Shown piece after piece: positions 1 to 8,777 of a DNA stretch of 40,448 nucleotides. A program made the position numbers and the translations under genes. The DNA comes from Corallococcus sp. CA053C. GTDB lineage: Bacteria > Myxococcota > Myxococcia > Myxococcales > Myxococcaceae. How positions within the stretch are numbered: position 1 is the first letter of the stretch; each line of letters begins with the position of its first letter. The stretch spans positions 1 to 40,448 of the forward strand of contig NZ_RAWA01000036.1 of NCBI RefSeq assembly GCF_003611675.1, in the 5' to 3' direction. Under the pieces are notes generated by a model, which was not told the origin of the DNA, did not search any database, and saw only the letters and a program-made list of their open reading frames with translations.

Positions 1-214
1 CGGCTTCACTCTAGGTCATTCCGGGATGACTCCTGGAGTGACGGGGCGGTAGGTCCGGAGGGGAGGCCCTCGCGCGTCCTGGCGCGAACGTGGAGAAGCG
101 GCCGGGCCCAGGCCCTCCGGCTCGCCGCGGCGGCGCGGGATGCCGGGCACGGGTCGCATGGCTCCAGCGCGGGCACATGCGTAGCTTTTGCCTACACCCT
201 TGAGGCCCCGTGCC

Positions 215-3200
215 ATGGCGCAGCACCCCTGTGACGACACCCTGCCCCATCTGACCTTTCAGGCCAGCGGCTTGGAGGGCGCGTCCGCATGGGAGCTCGC
301 GGAGGCCCTGGACGACGGGGTCATCGCGGTCAGCTCCCTGGGGCAGGTCCAGGCGGTGAACCCGGGCGCCGAGCGCCTCCTCCAGCGCCCCCGGGCCGAG
401 CTGCTGGGCCGAACGCTGGAGTCCCTCTTCGACGAGCCAGCGCTCCTCCGTGCGCTCGCCCGGGGGGAGCCCGCGAAGCTCGTCGCGCATCGCGCCAGCT
501 CCGGACGGAGCCTGGAGGTGCGCCTTCATCCGCGACGCGGGGAGGGATGGCTCTTCGTGCGCGACGTCTCCCTGGAGCACGCGCGCGGGAGCCCTCGTGG
601 GGATCCCAACTCCTTCGAGGAGGCACAGCGACGTCTCCGGCTGGTGCTGGACCACACACCCGTCCTCCTGTTCGCGTTCGACACGCAGGGCATCCTCACG
701 GTGTCCGAAGGCAAGGGCGTCGAGGGCCTTGGGAAGGCGCAGGGCGAGCTCGTCGGTGAGTCCATCTTCAAGGTCTACGCGGACATTGATTGGATCATCC
801 AGAGCGTCCACCGCGTGCTGGCGGGTGAGGAGGTCTCCGCGGTGGGGGGCGTGCACGGGACGTGGTTCGAGGTGCACTACACCCCGCTGCGCGATGACGG
901 GGGGAGCGTGACCGGCGGCATTGGCATCGCCTTCGACGTGACCGCGCGGGAGCGGGCCATCCAGGTGCTCCGCCATCAACAGGCGGTGCTTCAGTACGTC
1001 ATCGCCAACGTGCCCCACGCGGTCTTCTGGAAGGACCGGAAGGGGCGCTTCCTGGGCGGCAACCAGAACTTCCTCAACGACACCGGCATGCGCACGCTCG
1101 AACACCTCGTGGGCAAGAGCGACTACGACGTGTGGAAGAAGCGCGAGGAGGCGGACTTCTTCGTCCAGGTCGACCGCGAGGTGATGGAGCAGGGCCGGGC
1201 GTTCCATGACATCGAGGAGCCGATGCTCCGCGCCGACGGCACCCAGCGAACGCTGCTCACCAGCAAGGTCCCCATCCGGGATCAGGCCGGGCACGTCACC
1301 GGCCTGCTGGGCATCTACGTGGACATCACCGGGCGCAAGCGGATGGAGACGGAGCTCCAGGCGGCGAAGCAGGCTGCTGAAGAGGCTGCCCGCGCCAAGG
1401 ACGAATTCCTCACCGTCATGAGCCACGAGCTGCGCACGCCCCTGACCCTCATCCTGGGCCCGCTGGGCGCGCTGCTCGCCTCCTCCACCAGCGCACTGTC
1501 CGACGGCACCCGGTACGCGCTGGAGCGGATCCACGGCAACGCCGTGCGGCTCTTCCACCTCGTGGACGACATCCTGGACCACCAGAAGCTGGGGGCCGGA
1601 CAGCTCTCGGTGGACCCGCAGCCCGTGGACGTCTCCGCCCTGGTCGCGGGCATCGTGGAGGATGCCCGGCCCGCGGGAAGCTCGCGGCGGATTGATGTGC
1701 GCTTCGAGCCTGACGCCTCGCTCGCCACCCTCCTCCTGGACGGGCGCAAGTTCGAGAAGCTCGTCCTCAACCTGCTGGGCAACGCCCTCAAGTTCACCCC
1801 CGCGGAAGGACAGGTGACCGTCCGCCTGCGACGTGTGGAGGGGAAGTTGGAGTTGTCCGTGAGCGACACCGGGCCGGGGATCCCCAAAGACAGACAGGAG
1901 GTCATCTTCCAGCGCTTCCAGCAACTCGACGGCTCCGCCACGCGCCGGCACGAGGGCACGGGGATGGGCCTGGCCATCGTGAAGGAGTTCACGGAGCTGA
2001 TGGGCGGCCACGTCCGCGTGGAGAGTGAGCCCGGCAAGGGGGCTCGCTTCACCGTGCGGCTCCCGGCGGAACCGGTGCGCCCCACCGACGCGGGCCTGGA
2101 GGAGCGTCAGCCCTCCGCCTCGCATCAGGCCTACTTCCAGCAGTTCCAGACACCGCCTCCATCCCAGGCGAAGTCCCGGAGGCCCGCACGCGACGCACCG
2201 CACCTGCTCATCGCCGAAGACAACCCGGGCATGCGCGCGTACCTGGCCGACCTGCTCGCGGACAGCTATGACCTGGTGCTGGTGGAGAACGGCCAGCAGG
2301 CGTGGGACGCGGTGCAGCGGCGCCGCCCGGACGTCATCGTGTCGGACGTGATGATGCCGGAGGTGGACGGCATGCAGCTGGCCGCGCGGCTCAAGGCCGA
2401 CCCCCGGTTCCGGGACGTGCCCCTCCTGCTGCTGACGGCGAAGACCGGTCGCGATGACGTGGTGGACGGCCTGGACGCGGGCGCGGATGACTACCTGGGC
2501 AAGCCCTTCGGTCCGGCGGAGCTCAAGGCCCGGGTGCGCGCCGCCGAGCGCCTCCACCGCGTCTACGTAGAGCTGGACTCCCGGACGCGCGAGCTGCAAG
2601 CCACGCTGCACACCCTGCGCGACACGCAGGCGCAGCTCGTCGAGGGCGCCCGGCAGGCCGCGGTGGGCACGTTGGTCGCGGGGCTCTGCCACGAGCTGAA
2701 CAACCCGCTCGCCGCCATCCGGATGAACGCCCAGTTGTTGGCCCGGCACGCGGTGGACCCCAAGCTCCTGCACCGGGCGTTGGTCGCCATCGAGCGGCAG
2801 TCGCAGCGCTGCTCGGGCCTGCTGACGGCGCTGCAGGCGTTCTCCGGGCAGACGCCCGTGAAGCGCGCATGGTACCCGGCGGGGACGCTGGTGGACCGGG
2901 CGCTCGCCACCGCCGGCCCCGAGGCCCAGCGCCGCGCGGTGCGCCTGGAGCCAGGGCTCCCCACGGCCGCCCTGCCCTGGGTCCACGTGAATGCCACGGA
3001 GGTGGAGACCGCCCTGATCAACGTGATGACCAACGCGCTGGAGGCCAGCCCCGCGGGCGCCACGGTGCGGGTCGAGGCGCGGCCGCTGTCGCGGGGCGAC
3101 CGGCAGGGCCTGGAGGTGAAGGTGCTCGACAGCGGGCCCGGCATTCCCCCCGCGGTGCTGCCGCATGTCCTGGACTTGTTCTTCACGACGAAGGCCCCGG

Positions 3201-3379
3201 GTGAAGGCATGGGGCTGGGCCTGGCGCTGGCCCATCAATTCATCACGGGCCAGGGCGGCACCGTCGACGTGGAGAGCGAGGAGGGCCATGGGGCCCGGGT
3301 GCGGCTGTGGCTCCCCGCGAGGGACGCGCCTCCGGACGTGCCGTGCGTCGCCGTCGGGGCAGGCAGGGCCGAAGGGTGA
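215..3379 (+). CDS. Hybrid sensor histidine kinase with PAS domains, receiver and second kinase core
   Basis: A cytoplasmic sensor kinase of 1054 residues. The order seen is: N-terminal PAS-like region, two further PAS domains (about 150-400, ending in a VDITGRKRM motif), HisKA with phospho-accepting H404 in SHELRTP, an ATPase core (N-box NLLGNALKF, G1 DTGPGIP, G2 GTGMGL), a receiver domain with D711 in SDVMMPEVDG, then a second kinase core with H826 in CHELNNP, N-box NVMTNALEA and G boxes DSGPGIP and GMGLGLAL. There is no membrane segment, so it senses a soluble signal. Two complete transmitter cores flanking one receiver is an elaborate layout of the kind common in myxobacteria. ATG at 215 is chosen over an in-frame TTG at 188. 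The stop overlaps a GTG of the next gene, and the real start of that gene lies 27 bp further on, so the two are co-transcribed. The signal is unknown. Confidence 0.93.
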   Translation: MAQHPCDDTLPHLTFQASGLEGASAWELAEALDDGVIAVSSLGQVQAVNPGAERLLQRPRAELLGRTLESLFDEPALLRALARGEPAKLVAHRASSGRSLEVRLHPRRGEGWLFVRDVSLEHARGSPRGDPNSFEEAQRRLRLVLDHTPVLLFAFDTQGILTVSEGKGVEGLGKAQGELVGESIFKVYADIDWIIQSVHRVLAGEEVSAVGGVHGTWFEVHYTPLRDDGGSVTGGIGIAFDVTARERAIQVLRHQQAVLQYVIANVPHAVFWKDRKGRFLGGNQNFLNDTGMRTLEHLVGKSDYDVWKKREEADFFVQVDREVMEQGRAFHDIEEPMLRADGTQRTLLTSKVPIRDQAGHVTGLLGIYVDITGRKRMETELQAAKQAAEEAARAKDEFLTVMSHELRTPLTLILGPLGALLASSTSALSDGTRYALERIHGNAVRLFHLVDDILDHQKLGAGQLSVDPQPVDVSALVAGIVEDARPAGSSRRIDVRFEPDASLATLLLDGRKFEKLVLNLLGNALKFTPAEGQVTVRLRRVEGKLELSVSDTGPGIPKDRQEVIFQRFQQLDGSATRRHEGTGMGLAIVKEFTELMGGHVRVESEPGKGARFTVRLPAEPVRPTDAGLEERQPSASHQAYFQQFQTPPPSQAKSRRPARDAPHLLIAEDNPGMRAYLADLLADSYDLVLVENGQQAWDAVQRRRPDVIVSDVMMPEVDGMQLAARLKADPRFRDVPLLLLTAKTGRDDVVDGLDAGADDYLGKPFGPAELKARVRAAERLHRVYVELDSRTRELQATLHTLRDTQAQLVEGARQAAVGTLVAGLCHELNNPLAAIRMNAQLLARHAVDPKLLHRALVAIERQSQRCSGLLTALQAFSGQTPVKRAWYPAGTLVDRALATAGPEAQRRAVRLEPGLPTAALPWVHVNATEVETALINVMTNALEASPAGATVRVEARPLSRGDRQGLEVKVLDSGPGIPPAVLPHVLDLFFTTKAPGEGMGLGLALAHQFITGQGGTVDVESEEGHGARVRLWLPARDAPPDVPCVAVGAGRAEG

Positions 3380-3405
3380 CCGAGGCCTCGCCAGAGGAGG
3401 CCCCG

Positions 3406-3807
3406 ATGCGCGGCCGCATCCTGGTGGTCGACGACGAGGAGGACATCCGCGAGGCGCTGGAGATGATCCTCGCCCTGGAGGGCTACGACGTCCGCACCGC
3501 GGAGGGCGGCGCCGCGGCCATCGCCCGGGCGGAGGTGGAGCCCTTCGACCTGGTCATCACCGACCTGAAGATGCCGGGCATGGACGGCGTGGAGACGCTG
3601 ATGGCCCTGAAGCAGCGCCACCCGTGCCTCCAGGTCATCGTGGCCACCGGCTACGCGTCCAGCGAGACGGCCCGCCGGTGCCTGAGCGAGGGCGCGCATG
3701 CCTACCTCAAGAAGCCCTTCGACATGGACGAGCTGCTGCGGCTCGTCGAGCGGGCCATCGCTGACGGCCGGGTGCCCCCTGACGGGCCTTCCGCGCGAGG
3801 GTGCTGA
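3406..3807 (+). CDS. Single-domain response regulator
   Basis: A stand-alone receiver domain of 133 residues with no output domain. It shows the acidic pair D9/D10, the phospho-accepting D53 in TDLKMPGMDG, the conserved Thr in VIVATGY and the conserved Lys in LKKPFD. ATG 3406 is preferred because GGAGG lies just before it at 3396-3400; an in-frame GTG at 3376 overlaps the kinase stop. It follows the hybrid kinase directly and is the obvious phosphotransfer partner. With no DNA-binding domain it probably acts through protein-protein contacts. Confidence 0.92.
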   Translation: MRGRILVVDDEEDIREALEMILALEGYDVRTAEGGAAAIARAEVEPFDLVITDLKMPGMDGVETLMALKQRHPCLQVIVATGYASSETARRCLSEGAHAYLKKPFDMDELLRLVERAIADGRVPPDGPSARGC

Positions 3808-3834
3808 AGGCCTGCCTCGCGACGCGTGCGCCGC

Positions 3835-3863
3835 GAGCCCTCGGGCTTCCCTGCCGAGGGTTC
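3835..3863. terminator. Bidirectional hairpin between convergent genes
   Basis: A 10-bp stem with one G-U pair (GAGCCCTCGG against CCGAGGGTTC) and a 9-nt loop lies in the 73-bp gap between the converging response regulator and the secreted-protein gene. There is no clear T-run. Confidence 0.5.
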
Positions 3864-3880
3864 GACTACGCCGCTGCGCG

Positions 3881-5038
3881 CTACCACGGGCGCACGGTGG
3901 TGCCCCACCCATAGAGCGAGGCTTCCAGGGGGCGTTTCCAAGGGTGTTCCAGGGTGGTGCCGATTCCCATCTCCCTTGCGGCATTGAGCAGGTGGAGGTG
4001 CCATTGCCCGTGCTCGCTGGACAGCCGGGTGGCGGCGATGGCCAGCGCGCTCGCGCCCAGGGAGTAGCCGCCGAAGACGAGCGGGCCGCTGGCGGAGTCC
4101 TCCGGGCCCTTCACACCGCGCGGCCACTCGCGGCAGGCGGCGAGGGGCATGGCGCTGCCGGCGGGATGGTCGCAGTAGCCGTCCACCAGCGTGGCCGTGA
4201 AGCGCCGTGCCGCCGGGTGCGAGGCCATGGCCAGGAAGGCACCCGTCCACGCCAGCGTGGTGCCGCGTTGCGTGGACTCCACGAGGCGCCCCTTCGCGTC
4301 CACCTTCGCGGGGAAACCGGTGGGCAGGTCCGCCAATTCGATGAGGCGCGCGACGAGTCGCTCACCCGCGGCCCGCGAGTCCGCGTTGCCCCGGAGCCGC
4401 CCGTGCAGCAGCAGCCCCGCCGCGGCCGGAGCGCTGTCGCAGGGCCAGATGGTGCGCCCGAAGCTGGGCAGGAGGAGCTGTCGCGAGAGCGCCTCCACGA
4501 GCTGTGCGGCCAGTGCGTCGAAGAGGGCGGTGGACTCCGCGTCCGCGAGCCCGGCGCGCTCCGTGCCCGCGAGCATCAGCAGCACGTAGCCCCGGTAGAG
4601 GACGCTTTGCGGGAGCGTGTACCCCGCGACGTGCGTACCCCCATCTGCGTTGAAGGGGCGTCGGGCCCGTCCGAGCGCATCCGCGAGAAGGGCCTTCAGC
4701 CGGCGCTGGGTGTCCGGAACCGGGTGCCCGTCCAGCGCGGCCTGGATGAGGATGAACGACAGGTGCGCATCGCAGAGGAGCTGCGCCTCGATGAAGCTGC
4801 GGCCCGCGTCGCCGAGCAGCTTCGGTTCGCAGCCCTTGCCGAGGATTCGCTGCTCCAGCGCTGCCAACGAGTCCCTGGGAAGGGCGGGGGTCGTGGGCTC
4901 CGGCGAGGCAAGGGGCGCGGTGGTGCCTCCGTCGGTCGGCGCGCCCTCCGCGCGGGCAGCCACCGGGAGGCAGAAGGACAGCACCAGGAGCGGGAGCAGC
5001 GCCCGCGGGCCGCGGAAGGAAGCGGAGGCTTCGGACAT
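3881..5038 (-). CDS. Secreted protein of unknown function
   Basis: About 385 residues with a clear Sec signal peptide (arginine, then LLPLLVLSFCLPVAARA, cleavage near ARA-EG) and a Pro/Thr-rich linker. The remainder is a mostly helical, Leu/Ala-rich domain with scattered Trp and Cys (IWPCDSAPAA, GYCDHP, FGGYSLGASALA). The regular helical pattern with Gly-rich turns would fit an alpha/alpha toroid, but that is a guess from composition. The ATG at 5038 and one 18 bp upstream are both possible; the first places the signal peptide better. No function can be assigned. Confidence 0.8.
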   Translation of the reverse strand: MSEASASFRGPRALLPLLVLSFCLPVAARAEGAPTDGGTTAPLASPEPTTPALPRDSLAALEQRILGKGCEPKLLGDAGRSFIEAQLLCDAHLSFILIQAALDGHPVPDTQRRLKALLADALGRARRPFNADGGTHVAGYTLPQSVLYRGYVLLMLAGTERAGLADAESTALFDALAAQLVEALSRQLLLPSFGRTIWPCDSAPAAAGLLLHGRLRGNADSRAAGERLVARLIELADLPTGFPAKVDAKGRLVESTQRGTTLAWTGAFLAMASHPAARRFTATLVDGYCDHPAGSAMPLAACREWPRGVKGPEDSASGPLVFGGYSLGASALAIAATRLSSEHGQWHLHLLNAAREMGIGTTLEHPWKRPLEASLYGWGTTVRPW

Positions 5039-5197
5039 GCGCGGAGATGTCAGCACGTCCCTGTGTGCCCGGGCCCACCGGGTGGCCGGCGGTCACGACC
5101 TGAGGTGGAACGGTCATTCCGGCCGGGTGAACGGCGGCTCGGGCAGCCATGACTTCGGAAGGAACGCTCGTTCCCGACGGGAGGTCCTCTGTCTCGT

Positions 5198-5716
5198 CTA
5201 CGCCGGGCCTGGCGCGCGCGCCGCGCTGCGCGCCATGGCCCCGACGACGAGGTGGTGGAAGGGCCGGATGACGTTGAAGTACACGGGCCCGGCCCAGTTC
5301 CGGTAGTGCACCAGCGTGACGACGTGGAAGCGCCGCCGGGGTCCACCGCCCGGCTCCATCACGACGGCGAGCGTGGCGTCCAGGTGCTGGTCCGTCGCGG
5401 ACACCACCCAGACGTGTTCCTCCTCCGCGTGGCGCACGGTGAAGAACAGGGCCGCGCTGCCAGGGGTCATGGGGATGTCCTCCGGGCGCAGGTGCTGGGG
5501 CCGGGGCATCCCGTGCTGGCGCATCCCGAGCAACCGGACGAAGCCGGCGCGCACCCCGTACAGGGCCGTCATCCACGCGGGCTGGTACGACAGGAGCGCC
5601 GCGAGGAACTCGCGCAGCGTGGCTGCCGACTCCACCGTCTTCACGTCTACATGGTCCGCACCCTGCGCGAAGGGCCGCAGCACCTCCGGCAGCAATGTCC
5701 CTGTCGTCACCCGCAT
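5198..5716 (-). CDS. DUF2867 family protein
   Basis: 172 residues. The C-terminal pattern (VTLVHYRNWAGPVYFN followed by VIRPFHHLVVGAM) is typical of DUF2867, a family of unknown function often found fused to or beside NAD-binding reductases. ATG 5716 is chosen because AGGGGG precedes it; an upstream extension of the frame would run through the operator. It is transcribed away from the TetR gene at 5841 and probably belongs to the same switch. Confidence 0.85.
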   Translation of the reverse strand: MRVTTGTLLPEVLRPFAQGADHVDVKTVESAATLREFLAALLSYQPAWMTALYGVRAGFVRLLGMRQHGMPRPQHLRPEDIPMTPGSAALFFTVRHAEEEHVWVVSATDQHLDATLAVVMEPGGGPRRRFHVVTLVHYRNWAGPVYFNVIRPFHHLVVGAMARSAARAPGPA

Positions 5717-5742
5717 GCACGGCCCCCTATTCCTGTCATCGG

Positions 5743-5774
5743 ATACGGCACCGTATACCGATACGGTACCGTAT
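5743..5774. promoter_or_regulatory. Twin palindromic operator for the divergent TetR regulator
   Basis: Two 14-bp palindromes, ATACGGCACCGTAT at 5743-5756 (one mismatch) and ATACGGTACCGTAT at 5761-5774 (perfect), lie 18 bp apart centre to centre between the DUF2867 gene and the TetR gene. Spacing and position fit two TetR dimers repressing both promoters. Confidence 0.8.
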
Positions 5775-5840
5775 AGCGCCGGTCCGCCGGGGATGCGCCC
5801 TGGACCTCCGGGAGGGGGTCCGCCAGACTTGCGGTCAACG

Positions 5841-6470
5841 ATGAGACGCACTACTTCCCGCCCGCCGGAGCCTTCGCCCTTCCGGAGCCTCGAGGACATC
5901 CGCAAGCGGCACCGGGGCCCAGGCCTGTCCGCGGAAGACTGGGCGGACGCCGCCCTCTGGAGCCTCGCGGAGGGCGTGGAGGCCCTGTCCGTGGAGCGGC
6001 TGTCCCGCGGCCTGGGGGTGACGAAGGGCGGCTTCTACTGGCACTTCAAGGACCGCGCGGACGTGCTCCAGGCCGCGCTCGCGCGCTGGGAACAGCTGGC
6101 GACCACGGAGTTCATCCAACGGCTGGAGGCCCTGCCGGACCCGAGGCAGCGGCTGCACCGGTTGCTGGCGCTGACGTTCGACCTGGGCCCGCATGGGAAG
6201 ATTGAGGTCGCCATCGTCGCGGGCGCCGCTTCTGACCCACGCATCCAACCCGTGCTCGCGCGGGTGTCCCAGCGGCGCCTCGACTACCTGGTGAAGCTGT
6301 ACCGTGCACTCGGGCTGCCGGCCCGCGAGGCGCGCAATTGGGCCTTGCAGGCGTATTCCACGTACGTGGGGCTCCTGCACCTCGTCATCGCCAGCCCCAA
6401 GACGCTGAGTTCAAGCCGCGCTCGCGCGGACTACATCCAGCATGTCGCCCGGACGCTGATCCCCGCGTGA
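5841..6470 (+). CDS. TetR family transcriptional regulator
   Basis: 209 residues. The N-terminal helix-turn-helix (about 35-80) contains LSRGLGVTKGGFYWHFKDRADVL, the typical TetR recognition helix pattern; the rest is an all-helical ligand and dimer domain. ATG 5841 follows the operator region; the open frame extends upstream but would cross the operator. Divergent orientation from the DUF2867 gene and the twin palindrome between them indicate autoregulation and control of that neighbour. The ligand is unknown. Confidence 0.92.
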   Translation: MRRTTSRPPEPSPFRSLEDIRKRHRGPGLSAEDWADAALWSLAEGVEALSVERLSRGLGVTKGGFYWHFKDRADVLQAALARWEQLATTEFIQRLEALPDPRQRLHRLLALTFDLGPHGKIEVAIVAGAASDPRIQPVLARVSQRRLDYLVKLYRALGLPAREARNWALQAYSTYVGLLHLVIASPKTLSSSRARADYIQHVARTLIPA

Positions 6471-6500
6471 GGGTGCCGGTCCCCGCGCCCGCTTCCCCCC

Positions 6501-6926
6501 TCAGCCAGAGGCCCGGGCCCGCGTCCAGAAGCCGAACAGCAGCATCCCCGCCAGCATGGAGCCGACGAACAGCAACACATCCCGTCCGCCCGTGGCCAGC
6601 GACGTGAACGCGGGGCCCGGGCAGTAGCCCACGAGCCCCCACCCCACGCCGAACAGCGCCGCTCCAGCGACGAGCGACAGGTCCACCTTCGACTGGGAAG
6701 GCGCCGCGAACCGGGGAGCCAGCACCGGCGCGGGCCGACGACGGATCCGCAACAGGAAGACGGCGTGCACGCCCACCGCGCCCAGCATGACCAGGGCCAG
6801 CGAGGGATCCCACCGACCCGCGACATCCAGGAAGGCCAGCACCTTCTCCGGCTGCGTCATCCCGCCCAACCCCAGGCCGAGCGCGAAGAGGACGCCGCAC
6901 AGCCCCGCACTCAGGAGGGTCTTCAC
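6501..6926 (-). CDS. YeeE/YedE-type sulfur transporter, DUF6691 half
   Basis: 141 residues with four hydrophobic segments. It contains GLGLGGMTQPEKVLAF at the N-terminus and GYCPGPAFTSLATG with the conserved cysteine, both typical of the second half of split YeeE/YedE transporters (PmpB/DUF6691 type), which move thiosulfate or related sulfur species across the inner membrane. It starts at GTG 6926, four bases inside the end of the upstream gene (GTGA overlap), with GGAGGT upstream. The two genes should make one two-part transporter. Confidence 0.88.
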   Translation of the reverse strand: MKTLLSAGLCGVLFALGLGLGGMTQPEKVLAFLDVAGRWDPSLALVMLGAVGVHAVFLLRIRRRPAPVLAPRFAAPSQSKVDLSLVAGAALFGVGWGLVGYCPGPAFTSLATGGRDVLLFVGSMLAGMLLFGFWTRARASG

Positions 6927-7348
6927 GTCGCACCTCCCAGCACGTGGCGCACGACGAAGACCGTCAGGATGGCGGCGGCCATGAACGTGAGCGTGGCCAC
7001 CAGTGACCGCCGCGAGCCCCGCGAGATGCCGCACACCCCATGGCCACTGGTGCAGCCATTCCCCAAACGCGTCCCCACTCCGACCAGCAGGCCCGCCGCC
7101 ACCAACCACCCGGGACCGGACACGTGGGGCGCCCCCAGCGCTCCAGGCCATCCGAAGCGCAGGAGCAGCCCTCCGCCCAGCATCCCCGCCAGGAAGGACA
7201 GGCGCCAACCACGGTCCCCGCTCGCGGCTCCGAACAGCCCCCCGGCGATGCCGCTGATGCCCGCGATGCGTCCGTTGAGCAGCAGCAGCAACGAAGCACT
7301 CACTCCGATGAGGGCTCCACCCAGGAGCGGGAGAAACAACGAGGACAT
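6923..7348 (-). CDS. YeeE/YedE-type sulfur transporter, first half
   Basis: 141 residues with about four membrane helices. The motif GNGCTSGHGVCGISR carries the conserved cysteines of YeeE/YedE thiosulfate transporters. It starts at ATG 7348 with AAAGGT upstream and overlaps the second half by four bases, so translation is coupled. Full-length TsuA-type transporters are fusions of two such halves; here the halves are separate genes, as in PmpA/PmpB pairs. Confidence 0.88.
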   Translation of the reverse strand: MSSLFLPLLGGALIGVSASLLLLLNGRIAGISGIAGGLFGAASGDRGWRLSFLAGMLGGGLLLRFGWPGALGAPHVSGPGWLVAAGLLVGVGTRLGNGCTSGHGVCGISRGSRRSLVATLTFMAAAILTVFVVRHVLGGAT

Positions 7349-7496
7349 GGGAACCTTTGGGGAGGCGTGGTGAGCGTCAATGTAGTCATCGAGCAAGAGC
7401 ACCTGCTGGATTGCAGCCCCTTACCGCAGGGCAATACCCGGCGCCTCCTTCCAGACAGAGATTCCGCACGGCATCCGTTCCTGGCGGAGACGACGC

Positions 7497-8552
7497 ATGA
7501 CGCAGATGACCGGGAATGGCTCAGGGACCTCCGACGTGGAGGCCTCCCACTTCGGGCATCCCTCGCGGGAGGAGTTGATCGCTCAGCTTCACCAGCGCGA
7601 GCAGGAGATCCGCGAACACCTGAACGCGCTGAATCCTGTTTCACGTCGGGCCCGCTTGTTGCCGACGGATGATCCGGTCAGGACCAAGAACCTGGAGAAG
7701 ATCGCCACCCAGCTCCAGGACCTCCTCTATTTCGTAGCGCAAGAGCACGACCGCCTGCTGCCGGAGAACCAGGAGCTCCTCGGCTGCCTGCTGGCACAAC
7801 TCGCTGCTCCCCGAGGATTGTCCGCGAACAATGCCTGGGAGCTGGCGGATGCGATGGAAGTGATGCTGGTGCGGCTGGGCGACGACCCCTATGTGCGACG
7901 GCTGATCCTCAACGAGTTTCCCCGGGACCTGCCGGAGTCGCTGCGACCTGCGCATCCAGCCTCGGAGACAGGGAACGACGCGACGGGAGCGCAGTCATTG
8001 GATATGGGCCGCGCCAGGGAATATCTGGTCCAGCGGCGGCGAGCCCAGGCCCACGAATACCGGCGCGACCGGGCCAAGATGCGGCTGCGACAGCGGCAAC
8101 TGCTCATCATGGCGGCGGTGCTCCTGACCCTCCTGACGCTCTTCAGCGTCGCCCTGGTGTGGGCGGAGGCCATCGGGTCGGTCCTCCTCCTCCTGGTCCT
8201 GTTCGCCGGTGCCGTCGGCAGTGTGCTCAGCCGGGCGATCCAGTTGAGCAAGCAGCCCCTCAGGGCGGGAGAAGCGCCGCGTCCCGGCGACGTGCGTCCC
8301 CAGGAGGTGCCCCTGGGCATCCGTGCACTCATTTCGGCATGGACCGTGTTCGTGGCCCAGCCGGTGCTTGGAGCCACGGCGGCGCTGATCCTCTCCCTGG
8401 TGTTCACCTCCGGCTTGCTTCAAGTGGGAGGGCTCGCGCAACTCAATACAGCCACGCTGGCCCTCCTGGCATTCCTGGCCGGTTACTCCGAGCCCTTCTT
8501 CACCGACATCCTGGGGAAGGTCGCCGAGAAGGCGGGTGGATCGCTGGGCTGA
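7497..8552 (+). CDS. Membrane protein of unknown function
   Basis: 351 residues. The first 190 residues are soluble and charged with a coiled-coil-like start (REELIAQLHQREQEIREHL). A very basic stretch (about 180-205, many Arg) precedes about four membrane segments (roughly 206-228, 230-250, 280-305, 320-340). The end reads SEPFFTDILGKVAEKAGG. I do not recognise the family. An N-terminal cytoplasmic domain on a four-helix anchor is a common signalling or scaffold layout. A second ATG lies 9 bp downstream of the chosen start. Confidence 0.75.
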   Translation: MTQMTGNGSGTSDVEASHFGHPSREELIAQLHQREQEIREHLNALNPVSRRARLLPTDDPVRTKNLEKIATQLQDLLYFVAQEHDRLLPENQELLGCLLAQLAAPRGLSANNAWELADAMEVMLVRLGDDPYVRRLILNEFPRDLPESLRPAHPASETGNDATGAQSLDMGRAREYLVQRRRAQAHEYRRDRAKMRLRQRQLLIMAAVLLTLLTLFSVALVWAEAIGSVLLLLVLFAGAVGSVLSRAIQLSKQPLRAGEAPRPGDVRPQEVPLGIRALISAWTVFVAQPVLGATAALILSLVFTSGLLQVGGLAQLNTATLALLAFLAGYSEPFFTDILGKVAEKAGGSLG

Positions 8553-8650
8553 GCGTGGCGACGCGCTGGGACATCCACCGTCACGCGGGCAGCGTCTTCC
8601 GGAGCGTGATGTCAGACATGCGGCGGACGCGATGACGGAACGATGACCAA

Positions 8651-8684
8651 CGCATGGACGCGAGCCCACCCTCGCGTCCATGCG
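8651..8684 (+). terminator. Strong hairpin terminator
   Basis: A perfect 14-bp inverted repeat (CGCATGGACGCGAG and its complement) with loop CCCACC, 99 bases after the membrane-protein stop and before the TolQ-like gene. No T-run follows, as is usual in high-GC genomes. Confidence 0.6.
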
Positions 8685-8777
8685 CCTGCGTACCTTGGAC
8701 ACCGTTCCCGTCACCCGCCGTTCCCTCAAGGGGCCACGCCGTGGCCCACGCGCACGGAGGCGCGTCTCGTTCCCACC

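Noticed and set aside
250-262. ACCTTTCAGG near the start of the histidine kinase gene, similar to the operator-like sites of the prophage
   Set aside because: It lies within coding sequence of a chromosomal gene. It shows that a short match of this kind can arise by chance and lowers confidence in that motif.
11-3289. A 1092-codon open frame on the minus strand opposite the histidine kinase
   Set aside because: Its translation is low-complexity Arg/Gly/Ala/Leu/His sequence with no motif, while the plus strand encodes every kinase and receiver motif. Long antisense frames are normal in such high-GC DNA.
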